From: Acidimicrobiales bacterium
GTDB taxonomy: Bacteria > Actinomycetota > Acidimicrobiia > Acidimicrobiales > RAAP-2
Length of the DNA stretch: 32,774 bases
Reading direction: 5' to 3'
Assembly: GCA_015478655.1 (NCBI GenBank)
Contig: JADMIJ010000048.1
Location: forward strand, 1 to 32,774
Both the position numbers and the translations under genes were made by a program. Each line of letters starts with the position of its first letter. Position 1 is the first letter of the stretch. Below, piece after piece: positions 24,131 through 32,726 of this stretch. A model generated the notes under the pieces. That model saw nothing but the letters and a program-made list of their open reading frames with translations. It did no database searches and was not told the DNA's origin.

Positions 24131-25484
24131 TCATGCCATGGTGGCGAGGATCTCCTCGATGATCGCTACCGAGGTGTCGGTATGGAGGAGAGCCAGACGG
24201 CCAACCGGTTCTTCCTCCCACGTGGTGGGCGCCACGAAACCGATCTGATCAGCGAGGAGGCGGGCCGACCACGATTCGTAGTCAGCCCGACGCCACCCGG
24301 TCCGATGGAACAGGACAACCGACAATTCGGGCCGACGCACCAGCTCGAGATAGGGCAAGCGTTCGATGAGATCGGCCGACCGCTGGGTAACGTCGAGCAC
24401 GGTTTCGAATGCGTCGCGATAGGCGTCCGTGCCGTTGACTGCCAGTGAGAACCAAAGCGGTAGGCCACGAGCCCGCCTCGTCAGGTGGTAGGCGTAGTCG
24501 CTGGGATTCCACTCTTCCGGGGCGTCGCTGTGGAGTACGTCGAGGTAGGAGGCGTCCTGGGTGTGGACGGCCTTGGCCAGATTGGGCCTCCCGGTACACG
24601 AGGACGGCGCAGTCGAAAGGTGCGAAGAGCCATTTGTGAGGATCCACCACGAAGGAGTCAGCCATCTCGATGCCGGCGAATCGATCCCGCACCGAGGGGG
24701 CGAAAAGGGCGGCACAGCCATAGGCCCCATCGACATGGAACCACAGCGACCGCTGGCGGGCGATCTGGCCGACACCGTCCAGATCGTCGATGATCCCCGC
24801 GTTGGTGGTGCCCGCGGTGGCGACCACGGCGATGACATCGGCACCTCTGGCTTGGCTCTCCAGGGCGGACTGCAGGCCTGCCCCCGTGAGGCGGTGATCC
24901 TCGCACGGGACCAGGAGCGCCTCGACCCCGAGGACCCGCAGGGCCTTGCCCACCGACGAGTGCGCCTCCTCGCTCACCGCCATGAGGGGTCGGTGGGGAG
25001 AACGGTCTCCCATGCGGTGGGTGGCGGTGTCCCGAGCCACCATCAGGGCCGAGAGGTTTCCCGCCGACCCTCCCGACACGAAGCACCCGCCGGCGCCCCG
25101 GGGGAGCCCGGCCAGGTCGGCGAGAACGCCGAGGGCCTGATTCTCAGCTGCCACTGCGCCCGCTGCCTCCAACCACGAGGTTCCCTGCAGCGAGGAGCAG
25201 GCGACGACCATGTCGAAGAGGAGGGAGGCCTTGGTCGGGGCGGCGGGAATGAACGAGAGAAAGCGAGGGCTGTCACACGAGACCACGGCCGTGGCCAGCT
25301 CGCCGTCGAACACGTCCATGACCCGACGGGGGTCCGTTCCCTCGTGGTTGATCAGTCCCCCGAGGCTCGCAGCCAATGACGAGGCTTGGGCTCCTCCGAA
25401 GTCGAGCGGAACCGGGTCGAGCGCCAGTCGCCATCGGCAGTAGTCCAGGATCATGGTGGTCAGCTGTTCGTCGTAGACGAACAT
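24131..25484 (-). pseudogene. PLP-dependent decarboxylase with an apparent one-base frameshift
   Basis: A group II pyridoxal-phosphate decarboxylase (aromatic amino acid/glutamate decarboxylase family) split across two frames. From ATG 25484 the first 299 residues include SGGSAGNLSAL (137-147), HVDGAYG (250-256) and the PLP-binding Lys284 in DPHKWLF, ending CAVLVYRE. The family then continues in another frame with NLAKAVHTQDASYLDVLHS and on to the stop at 24131. One extra base near 24584-24592 (within a GGCCC run on the coding strand) explains the shift; the joined product would be about 450 residues, a normal length. It could be a real mutation or a sequencing error. It follows the methyltransferase gene by 38 bases. 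Confidence 0.8.
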
Positions 25485-25522
25485 GGGATTTCGCCCCGCG
25501 TCATTCTCCCGGGGTCCCACGA

Positions 25523-26089
25523 TCAGCCGGTAGCCCGGTGGATGGAGACGGCGTAGTCCCCTGCTGCGGCGAAGGGTGCACGCGACCAGGTGGACCACCG
25601 GCCCGTGCACTCGAGCCCGACGAGTCGGCAGTGCTCGTCGTAGGTGGCGAGGGGGTACCGCTCGTCGAGTTGGAAGCCGGCGACGAGTGACCCGTCCGGG
25701 GCCAGGTGCGATGCGCAACCCGCCACCAGCGCGGCGTGGGTGCCCGGGGGCGTGAAGATCGGAACATTTCCGGCCATCAGCACGACGTCGAAGGATCGGC
25801 CGAGGTCGAACCCGGTGAGATCCCGGACCAGCCAGGTCAGTTCGGGCGCCAACCGGCGGGCGGTGGCGATCATCGACTCATCCCGGTCGACTCCTACGAT
25901 GCCGATACCCCTTCGGGCCAGCTCCCTGGCCACCCGACCGGTCCCGCAACCGGCGTCCAGGACCGAGGACGGGTGCAGCCGGGCGACGAAATCGGCTTCT
26001 CCATGGACGTCCGCCCCAGCCGCCGCCAGCGCGTCGAACCGCCCTTGGTACGACTCTCCGTCCCACGTCACCGCTCGATCATGGCCCAT
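25523..26089 (-). CDS. class I SAM-dependent methyltransferase
   Basis: The 188-residue protein contains motif I VLDAGCGTGRVA (43-54), an acidic strand end IVGVDRDESM (64-73) that binds the ribose of SAM, and further strands typical of small-molecule methyltransferases. There is no DNA-methyltransferase catalytic motif such as a PCQ or NPPY type, so a restriction-modification role is not supported. The ATG at 26089 overlaps the end of the upstream gene by 11 bases; a GTG a few codons later (before TWDGESYQ) is also possible. Substrate unknown. Confidence 0.82.
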   Translation of the reverse strand: MGHDRAVTWDGESYQGRFDALAAAGADVHGEADFVARLHPSSVLDAGCGTGRVARELARRGIGIVGVDRDESMIATARRLAPELTWLVRDLTGFDLGRSFDVVLMAGNVPIFTPPGTHAALVAGCASHLAPDGSLVAGFQLDERYPLATYDEHCRLVGLECTGRWSTWSRAPFAAAGDYAVSIHRATG

Positions 26090-27170
26090 CTCGCCCGTGC
26101 GGTGAGACGGTGCTCCACAGGCTCGGTTGCGAGCGAACGAGCGACTCCAGGGGGTGATAGCCCGGAAGGTCCGCCATCGGCGTGTCGAGATACACCTTGG
26201 CCTCCGGAGGTTGGGCGAAGCGGCCGTGGCTCCACCGGATCTCGACATGGCCGGCCACTTTCTGCGTCCTGTCGTCCCCTCGGCTCCGGTAGGTGCCGGT
26301 CCAATCGACTCGTGGCTGCCCGGCGACCGCCGGGGTCACGGCGAACGCGTCCAGGGTGAACTGGTCCCGCCAGTCCCACGGGTCTGCGATGCGAAAGCGG
26401 GCGGGCGCACCGGTCCGGCGATCGATCCCGAGGACGAAATAGGGGGCGCTGCCGATGCGCAACAGCCGCCACAGCATGGTCTCGGGTGCGACGCCCGACG
26501 ACTCGAGCCGCTCTGACCACCGACGGGCCGAGGCCGCGCTCACCGCCCGGCACAGCGCGTCATAGGCGGATCGCGACGGGGCATCCGGATAGGCCCGCGT
26601 GGCCAGGGCCTTCCTCAGGGCGACGAGCTCGTCCCGGCTGCATTCCGACACCGCCGGCGGAAACCCGGTCAGCCCGGTGGCCGAGACGCAGGCCCGGTAC
26701 AGAGCCGTGAGCTCGACGGACGCCACAGATTCGTACCAGTCGGTCCGATCCCAGTCCCCGCTGGTGGCAAGCAGCCCATCGAACAGCCGGCCCGGCGAGG
26801 CGTTGGCCAGAATATCCGACTGGTATTTGCAGCTGACCAGGTAGACGTGGTCGATGCGGAGGTCGATGGGCGCCACCTCGTCCCCGGGGGGCCGTCGGCC
26901 CCCGGTCCACTCGATGGTCAGGGGAGTTCTGCCGCGGAGCCCGTCCCGGGCGTCGAGCAGCGCTCGGCCGTTGGCGAACGAAAGAGCCAACTCGGCGGCG
27001 AATCGGCCGGAATTGCTGATGGCTTCGAGACGGTCCCAGGCGCCGTCTGCGATGCGCAGTTGATCCGGGCGGCGGGCCAGGGCAGAGGCGAGGTCGGGGA
27101 ACGGAAGCGTCCCGAGAGCCGTCCCCAGCTCGGTGGCCGTGGTCCGGTCATCGGGCACGTGGCCGGCCAC
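26079..27170 (-). CDS. unknown protein with a possible PD-(D/E)xK-like core
   Basis: I do not recognise the family. The N-terminal half suggests a nuclease-like arrangement: a helix with Glu60 (GRFAAELALSFANGRALL), a Pro-Ile-Asp at 101-103, then the strand HVYLVSCKYQS in which Ser113-Cys-Lys115 would replace the usual (D/E)xK. LANASPGRLFD (121-131) follows directly. The C-terminal half is rich in Trp and strands (RFRIADPWDWRDQF). No signal peptide or membrane span is present. It begins with GTG 27170 and runs into the methyltransferase with an 11-base overlap, so the two are coupled. Nuclease activity is an inference from motif spacing only. Confidence 0.6.
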   Translation of the reverse strand: MAGHVPDDRTTATELGTALGTLPFPDLASALARRPDQLRIADGAWDRLEAISNSGRFAAELALSFANGRALLDARDGLRGRTPLTIEWTGGRRPPGDEVAPIDLRIDHVYLVSCKYQSDILANASPGRLFDGLLATSGDWDRTDWYESVASVELTALYRACVSATGLTGFPPAVSECSRDELVALRKALATRAYPDAPSRSAYDALCRAVSAASARRWSERLESSGVAPETMLWRLLRIGSAPYFVLGIDRRTGAPARFRIADPWDWRDQFTLDAFAVTPAVAGQPRVDWTGTYRSRGDDRTQKVAGHVEIRWSHGRFAQPPEAKVYLDTPMADLPGYHPLESLVRSQPSLWSTVSPHGRDGP

Positions 27171-27358
27171 CCACTTTGGTGGTCATCCCGGGTGCCGATC
27201 GCCCGTTCCGCCCGGGCGGAGCCGTTCCCGGCACTCCAGGTGGCGAAGCCCGGCCCTGTCGGAGGCGGGACGCCCTCTCCATCGGGACGGATGCCCTGCC
27301 ATGGCCTGCGAGGCTAGTGGTGGGGTCGCGATGCCCGGTGGATGGCCGGGCCGGCCGA

Positions 27359-28687
27359 TCAGCCCCCGACCAGGTGCTCGCTGGTCGACTCCCCGACCAC
27401 GACACAGCGGGAGTTGGAGACGCAGCTGACCGCCGACAGGGGTTGGGCCGATCCGACCACCGCCGCGTTCTTCCAGGGATGATCGGTCGATCCGGTGAAG
27501 ACCGCCACACCGGCCTGGGTGGCGGTGGCCACTGAGCTCCCCACCGCAACGCAGGAGTCCAAGGCCGGACAGGACACGTCCGTGAGGGCAGCAGCGGTGG
27601 CGACCACCGGTTGGTTCGTCCAGTGGGCGCCGCCATTGGTGGAGGTGAGGATGAGTCCGTGACCGCTCCGGGCAATGCCAGGACTGCGGGCCGTGGTCCC
27701 GACCACGGTGCATCGAGCTCCGGCCACTCCGACCCGGGCGCCGGTGGCGGTGGGGCCGGACCCGTTCGACGTCGTCGTGGGTCCTGTCGTCGAGGTCGCG
27801 GTCACAACCGGTGTGCTGGGCGGGGTCGTCGTCGATGACGGGAGCGGCAGGGCCCCACTGCCAGCGGCAGGCCCGCTCAGACAGGACACACCGGTGAGGT
27901 ACCCGAGCCCTGTCGGCATGGTGAGCGTGGTCCAGGTCCGCCCCCCGTTGGTCGTCAGCACAACAGCTCCTGCAACGCGGTCCACATCGATCGAGGTGTG
28001 AGCGGTCACCCAACAGCGCAGGTCGTCCGAGCATGAGATGTCGGCGGCGCCCGCCACGCCCGCCGGCAGTGCCCCAACCTGTACCCACCCCGAGGCCGGC
28101 GACACCGAGACGAGGGCTACGGTGCCAACCGCTGCCGTTCCCATGGCCATGCACCGGCGGTCGGCACCACATGACACCGCAGTGACGTCGAGAATGCCGG
28201 GGGGTGGCGGCGACTGTGTCCACGTGGCTCCACCATTCGACGTGGTGATCACGGCTCCTTGCCCATTGGACGCCTGGTCCGCCTGACCAACTGCCGCGCA
28301 GTGGCGTTGGTCGGAACAGGAGATTCCGGACAGGTAGCCCACCGTCGCGGGGATGACCTGACCCCTCCATGTGGAGCCACCGTCCGTGGTGGCGATCACG
28401 GCCGCACCGTTCGACGCCCCGGCTCCCCCGACTGTGGAGCCGACGGCCCAGCACGAGCTGGCGGTTGGGCAGTCCAAGGCGCTGAGGGAGTTGACCGGTG
28501 CCGGAAGTGCGGCGGGGGTCAACGCGCCGAACCATGGCGAGCCGTTGGCGATGGGGGTCCCCGATCGCGGGCCGGACGGCGATGTGCCGGCACTGCAGGC
28601 GCCCGCGACGGCCACCACGAACACCAGCGAGGTCACGGGACCAAGGCGGTGACGAACGGATCCGGACACGGTCTTCCTCGACACCAT
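27359..28687 (-). CDS. exported seven-repeat propeller-like protein with Asp-box motifs
   Basis: Translation from ATG 28687 gives 442 residues starting with a basic segment and a hydrophobic core ending near VAGAC (Cys31), a possible lipobox. Seven repeats follow, each with a C-x5-C type pair or a variant and a V-G end (for example DCPTASSCWAVG, SCSDQRHCAAVG, SCPALDSCVAVG). Four carry Asp-box-like turns such as TTDGGSTW and TSNGGATW. This is consistent with a seven-bladed beta-propeller stabilised by a disulfide per blade. The fifth repeat is interrupted by a low-complexity Ser/Thr/Pro insert before RCTVVG. The ligand is unknown; an extracellular location is inferred. Confidence 0.8.
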   Translation of the reverse strand: MVSRKTVSGSVRHRLGPVTSLVFVVAVAGACSAGTSPSGPRSGTPIANGSPWFGALTPAALPAPVNSLSALDCPTASSCWAVGSTVGGAGASNGAAVIATTDGGSTWRGQVIPATVGYLSGISCSDQRHCAAVGQADQASNGQGAVITTSNGGATWTQSPPPPGILDVTAVSCGADRRCMAMGTAAVGTVALVSVSPASGWVQVGALPAGVAGAADISCSDDLRCWVTAHTSIDVDRVAGAVVLTTNGGRTWTTLTMPTGLGYLTGVSCLSGPAAGSGALPLPSSTTTPPSTPVVTATSTTGPTTTSNGSGPTATGARVGVAGARCTVVGTTARSPGIARSGHGLILTSTNGGAHWTNQPVVATAAALTDVSCPALDSCVAVGSSVATATQAGVAVFTGSTDHPWKNAAVVGSAQPLSAVSCVSNSRCVVVGESTSEHLVGG

Positions 28688-29114
28688 GACCGATCCCCGA
28701 TCAGATGGCAGCGGATCCGGTGCCGCAGAGGCGGACGATCCGGGCAGACGGCGCGCGGAGTATTCGGTGAGGCAACTCAGCGGACCTTGATGACGTCGTT
28801 GTCGATCTCGCCGCCTGCAGCCAGGGGATGCGGGCTCCACCCCGAACGGGGTGATCGCAGGTCCGCTAGCGCTCGAACGCCCCGGGAGGGCGGTGTCTGA
28901 CCGTTCACGATGAACCCGCTCACTCCTTATGCGTGCCCTCAAACCGGCCCCTCGCCACCGATGGTGCGACTGCGCCAGAGATCTTGCCACGCCGACCCCG
29001 GTCGGGCGGTGATGACGTCCAGGCGCGGAGGAAGTCCGTCTACCGTAGGCCGGTGGTGTTGGTCCATCGGCTCTCCGTCAACTCAGACTTGCCGAACGGC
29101 ACGAGGACACCGCA
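28688..29114. other. intergenic region with a hairpin and one small candidate ORF
   Basis: The stretch separates the propeller-like gene from marP. CACCCC-GAAC-GGGGTG (28838-28853) is a perfect six-base hairpin. Apart from the small minus-strand ORF at 28777-28908, I see no supported gene and no confident promoter. Confidence 0.45.
28777..28908 (-). CDS. candidate small protein (43 aa, or 48 from an upstream GTG)
   Basis: The frame has GC-rich third positions like its neighbours and a protein-like sequence: NGQTPPSRGVRALADLRSPR, then a Trp, and a well-formed charged end GGEIDNDVIKVR. A GTG at 28908 gives 43 residues and a GTG at 28923 gives 48. AAGGAG lies about 14 bases before the first, too far for a standard site, so translation is unproven. 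No family is recognised and there is no membrane segment. Confidence 0.35.
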   Translation of the reverse strand: MNGQTPPSRGVRALADLRSPRSGWSPHPLAAGGEIDNDVIKVR

Positions 29115-30290
29115 GTGAACCTGGTCGATCTCATCGTGGTGGTCGTGGTGGCGTTGGCGGCCATCCAGGGCCTGCGACTGGGTGCAATCGTCCAGGTGCT
29201 CTCCTTCGGGGGGTTCTGGATCGGGCTGTACCTCGGTGCCATGCTCGCCTCGGTCACCGTGAGACAGGTGCACGCCCAGTCGGCTCGGACCTCGGTGGCG
29301 TTGGTCACCATGCTGGGTGTCGCCATCCTGTGCGGCATCGTCGGGCGCGTTGCCGGCAACCTGGCCTTCCGGCGGGTCCACCGCGGGATCGCCGGCTCGG
29401 TGGACTCGGCCCTCGGCGTGGTGGTGGCGGTGGTCGCCTCGCTTCTGGCCGCCTGGCTGCTGGCCAATACCCTGGTGAACAGCTCCTCGCTGAGCCTCAA
29501 CGCATCGATTGACCAGTCGAAGATCATCCGCTCCCTCGACACCCTGCTTCCCGCCCCGCCCTCGGTGTTCTCGCGGGTCCAGGGCTTTCTCTCCGCCGAA
29601 GGGTTCCCACCGGTCTTTGCTCAACTGGCGCCAGCGTCTGCGGGACCCGTGTCGCTTCCCGACAATGCCCTGCTCCGACAGGCAGTGATCCGGGCCGGGG
29701 CGTCGACGGTCAAGATCGTCGGTGATGGGTGCGGGCAGATCCAAGAGGGCTCGGGCTTCGTGGCCAGTCCTGGCCTCGTGGTCACCAACGCCCATGTGGT
29801 CGCCGGGATCGCCCACCCTGTGGTCCAGGACAGTTCCGGTCTCCCGCACCCGACGGTCGTCGTGCTGTTCGATCCTTCCTATGACCTTGCCGTGATGCGG
29901 GTGAGCGGCCTCAACGAGCCACCACTGCAGCTCGATCCCGACCAGGTCTCACGGGGGGTCGAGGCCGCCGTGCTCGGCTATCCGGGTGGCGGTCCGTTCA
30001 CCGCCGCGCCGGCCGGGGTCATGGCGGTGTTCGAAGCACAGGGTCGCGACATCTACGGCCAGGGCCTCACGGTGCGCAACGTGTACGAGGTGCAGGCGGT
30101 GGTCCGACCGGGCAACTCGGGCGGCCCCCTGGTCCAGCCGGACGGCGAGGTGATCGGCGTGGTCTTCTCACGGTCCACCACCAACGGGGACATCGGCTAC
30201 GCGCTCACCTCGCCGGGGGTGCTGTCCCGGGTGGTGCAGGCGGAGTCCGGTTCGGCGCCGATCGGCACCGGTGCCTGCGCCCCGGGCTGA
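29115..30290 (+). CDS. marP: MarP-like membrane serine protease
   Basis: A 391-residue protein with four hydrophobic spans of the colicin V production (CvpA) type in residues 1-120, then an external trypsin-like protease domain. The catalytic triad is His227 (TNAHVV), Asp257 (YDLAV) and Ser335 (GNSGGPL). Cys206 (GDGCGQIQEGSGF) and Cys388 near the C-terminus match the disulfide that stabilises mycobacterial MarP, which defends pH homeostasis under acid and oxidative stress. The GTG start lies nine bases after a GAGG. The match to the family is strong in layout and motifs, but the physiological role here is inferred. Confidence 0.88.
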   Translation: MNLVDLIVVVVVALAAIQGLRLGAIVQVLSFGGFWIGLYLGAMLASVTVRQVHAQSARTSVALVTMLGVAILCGIVGRVAGNLAFRRVHRGIAGSVDSALGVVVAVVASLLAAWLLANTLVNSSSLSLNASIDQSKIIRSLDTLLPAPPSVFSRVQGFLSAEGFPPVFAQLAPASAGPVSLPDNALLRQAVIRAGASTVKIVGDGCGQIQEGSGFVASPGLVVTNAHVVAGIAHPVVQDSSGLPHPTVVVLFDPSYDLAVMRVSGLNEPPLQLDPDQVSRGVEAAVLGYPGGGPFTAAPAGVMAVFEAQGRDIYGQGLTVRNVYEVQAVVRPGNSGGPLVQPDGEVIGVVFSRSTTNGDIGYALTSPGVLSRVVQAESGSAPIGTGACAPG

Positions 30291-30359
30291 ACCGGAGGAT
30301 CCCGGTCGGGAGGTCGCCCGGGGCCCCACCAGGGGATGCCCCCGACTAGACATGGGAAC

Positions 30360-32726
30360 ATGACGCTTTGTATCGAGGACTACGGGATCATTGGCGATCT
30401 GCACACGGCAGCGCTCGTGGGCCGGGACGGTTCGATCGACTGGTTGTGCCTGCCCCGCTTCGATTCGGCCGCATGCTTTGCCAAGCTCTTGGGCAACGAG
30501 GACCACGGATCGTGGAAGTTGGCTCCCAAGGGCTCCCACCTCGCCACCCACCGCCACTACCGGGGCGACACCCTGGTGCTCGAGTCGGAGTTCGTGACCG
30601 ACGAGGGCACGGTCCGGGTGGTCGACTGCATGCCCATCCGGCAGCGCCACCCCGAGGTGGTGCGCCTGGTCGAAGGCGTGCGGGGCAAGGTGACCATGAC
30701 GATGGAGCTGACCATCCGATTCGGGTACGGCCAAATCGTCCCGTGGGTGCGCCGGATGGACGGCACCCTGCAAGCCATCGCCGGTCCCGACGGCCTTTCG
30801 CTCTGGACCCCCATCGAATGCAAAGGTCGAGACTTCTCCACGGTCGGTGAGTTCACGGTGACCGAAGGCCAGCGGGTGCCCTTCTCGCTCACCTGGTTCC
30901 CGGCCAGCGAAGAGCCTCCCCGCCCGGTGGATGCCGGGTATGCGATCCAGGACACCGAGCTCTGGTGGACCGATTGGTCGTCACAGTGCACCTATGTCGG
31001 CGATCATCGGGATGCCGTGATGCGCTCGCTCATCACACTGAAGGCCCTCACCTACGAGCCGACGGGCGGCATCGTCGCCGCCGCCACCACCTCACTGCCC
31101 GAAACGTTGGGAGGCAGCCGCAACTGGGACTATCGGTTCTGCTGGCTGCGCGACGCCACACTGACCCTCGAGTCCCTGATGCGAGGGGGCTTCTATCAGG
31201 AGGCGATGGCGTGGCGAAATTGGCTCCTGCGGGCTACAGCCGGTGATCCGGCCCAGCTGCAGATCATGTACGGGGCCGCGGGCGAGCGCCGGTTGGATGA
31301 GTGGGAGATCGACTGGCTGCCCGGATACCAGGATTCCGCACCAGTGCGAATCGGCAATGCCGCAGCCGGCCAGTTCCAGCTGGACGTCTTCGGCGAGGTG
31401 ATGTCCGCGCTGTACGAATCCCTGCAGACCCACGAACGTGCCGAGGACCGAACATGGGAGTTCCAACTGGCGCTCATGGACTTCCTGAAGGACGGCTGGC
31501 GCGAGCCGGACGACGGCATCTGGGAGGTCCGAGGCCCGCGGCGCCATTTCACCCACTCGAAGGTCATGGCCTGGGTGGCGATCGATCGCGCCATCAAGAC
31601 CGCCGAGGAGTACGGCATGGACGGACCTGTCGACGAGTGGAGAGAAATTCGCACGGAGATCCACGACCAGGTCTGCGACCAGGGATTCAACCCCGGCAAG
31701 GGTTCGTTCACCCAGTACTACGGCTCCGACGACCTCGACGCCAGCCTGCTGATGATTCCCCTGGTGGGCTTCCTCCCTGCACACGATCCACGGGTTCGGG
31801 GCACCATCGAGGCCGTGGAGCGCGAGCTGGTGGAGGGCGGGTTCGTCCTCCGCTATCGGACGGCGGAGACGGGTGACGTTGACGGCTTGACGGGACGCGA
31901 GGGGGCCTTTCTGGCCTGCTCGTTCTGGTTGGCCGACTGTCTCTCTCTGCTCGGTCGCGACCGCGACGCGCGTCAGCTCCTCGACCGGTTGTTGGGCCTG
32001 CGCAACGACCTGGGACTGCTCTCCGAGGAGTACGACCCGGTGGTCGGACGACTGGTAGGCAATTTCCCGCAGGCGTTCTCGCATGTGTCGCTGGTCAACT
32101 CGGCCTCGAAGATGGCGGGGCACGAGAAGCCCACCTCGAACCATGTGATGCTGGGGCTCGCCCGAAGGTCGTTGACCCGGAGCACGAGAACCGGCGGGAC
32201 TCTCCACTCGGGCGGCTACTCGGCCCGGGACGCCATCCACGCCGTGGTCCAGAACGTCGACCCGAACACTCCCGGCAGTGCGGCCCGTGCTCTCAAGGCG
32301 GTGGTCTCGGGTCCCGCCAGCGGGGGGTCCCACCCCAGGGCCACTCCGGCATCGAAGCCCTCGGCCAGGCGTCCACACAGGGCGACCGAACACGCTCCGG
32401 CCCCGGCACCGGCCGACAAGAAGACGGCGACGAACAGCCGGGATGGGACGGAGGCCGCCAGGGCCAAGGCCCCGAAGAGGGCCAAGGGGGCCAAGGCGGC
32501 GGCAAATAGGGCCAACGGTGCGAAGCCGGCAGCGAGCAGGACGGCAACCGCAACGCGATCGTCAAAGAGAGCCGGCGACCCCGAGACGATCAAGTCCGCC
32601 GACTCGCCTGGTGACAATGGCACGGCCGCGGAGACAGCCCTGGGGCCGACCACGAAGAGCGCCAAGGCGAAGGCCAGCGGAGCAAGAGCCAGCGGAGCAC
32701 GGAAGAGTCCGACCAAACGCTCCTAG
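30360..32726 (+). CDS. GH15 family glycosidase (trehalase/glucoamylase type) with a basic C-terminal tail
   Basis: The first 610 or so residues form a GH15-type enzyme: an N-terminal beta domain starting with IEDYGIIGDLHTAALVGRDG, then an (alpha/alpha)6 barrel with NWDYRFCWLRDA (255-266), GREGAFLACSFWL containing Glu514, and LSEEYDP with Glu556/557, the region of the second catalytic acid. In actinobacteria this type is often a trehalase; glucan hydrolysis is the alternative. From about residue 640 the protein continues for some 150 residues as an Ala/Lys/Arg/Pro/Thr-rich tail with AKAPKRAKGAKAAANRA-like repeats, resembling histone H1 or mycobacterial HupB tails. ATG 30360 is preferred because homologous sequence starts there; no good ribosome binding site is visible. 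Confidence 0.88.
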   Translation: MTLCIEDYGIIGDLHTAALVGRDGSIDWLCLPRFDSAACFAKLLGNEDHGSWKLAPKGSHLATHRHYRGDTLVLESEFVTDEGTVRVVDCMPIRQRHPEVVRLVEGVRGKVTMTMELTIRFGYGQIVPWVRRMDGTLQAIAGPDGLSLWTPIECKGRDFSTVGEFTVTEGQRVPFSLTWFPASEEPPRPVDAGYAIQDTELWWTDWSSQCTYVGDHRDAVMRSLITLKALTYEPTGGIVAAATTSLPETLGGSRNWDYRFCWLRDATLTLESLMRGGFYQEAMAWRNWLLRATAGDPAQLQIMYGAAGERRLDEWEIDWLPGYQDSAPVRIGNAAAGQFQLDVFGEVMSALYESLQTHERAEDRTWEFQLALMDFLKDGWREPDDGIWEVRGPRRHFTHSKVMAWVAIDRAIKTAEEYGMDGPVDEWREIRTEIHDQVCDQGFNPGKGSFTQYYGSDDLDASLLMIPLVGFLPAHDPRVRGTIEAVERELVEGGFVLRYRTAETGDVDGLTGREGAFLACSFWLADCLSLLGRDRDARQLLDRLLGLRNDLGLLSEEYDPVVGRLVGNFPQAFSHVSLVNSASKMAGHEKPTSNHVMLGLARRSLTRSTRTGGTLHSGGYSARDAIHAVVQNVDPNTPGSAARALKAVVSGPASGGSHPRATPASKPSARRPHRATEHAPAPAPADKKTATNSRDGTEAARAKAPKRAKGAKAAANRANGAKPAASRTATATRSSKRAGDPETIKSADSPGDNGTAAETALGPTTKSAKAKASGARASGARKSPTKRS

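Noticed and set aside
25523..27170. Methyltransferase plus nuclease-like protein as a restriction-modification system
   Set aside because: The methyltransferase has only small-molecule-type motifs and no DNA-methyltransferase catalytic motif or target-recognition region.
31092..32393. 433-codon minus-strand frame opposite the GH15 gene
   Set aside because: The GH15 reading explains the region fully, and the antisense product lacks coherent domains.
32216..32716. Hydrophobic minus-strand frame opposite the basic tail
   Set aside because: Its Ala/Leu-rich hydrophobic character is what antisense of a Lys/Ala/Arg/Ser-rich sequence gives. No start site or homology supports it, though it is worth recalling if the tail proves not to be translated.
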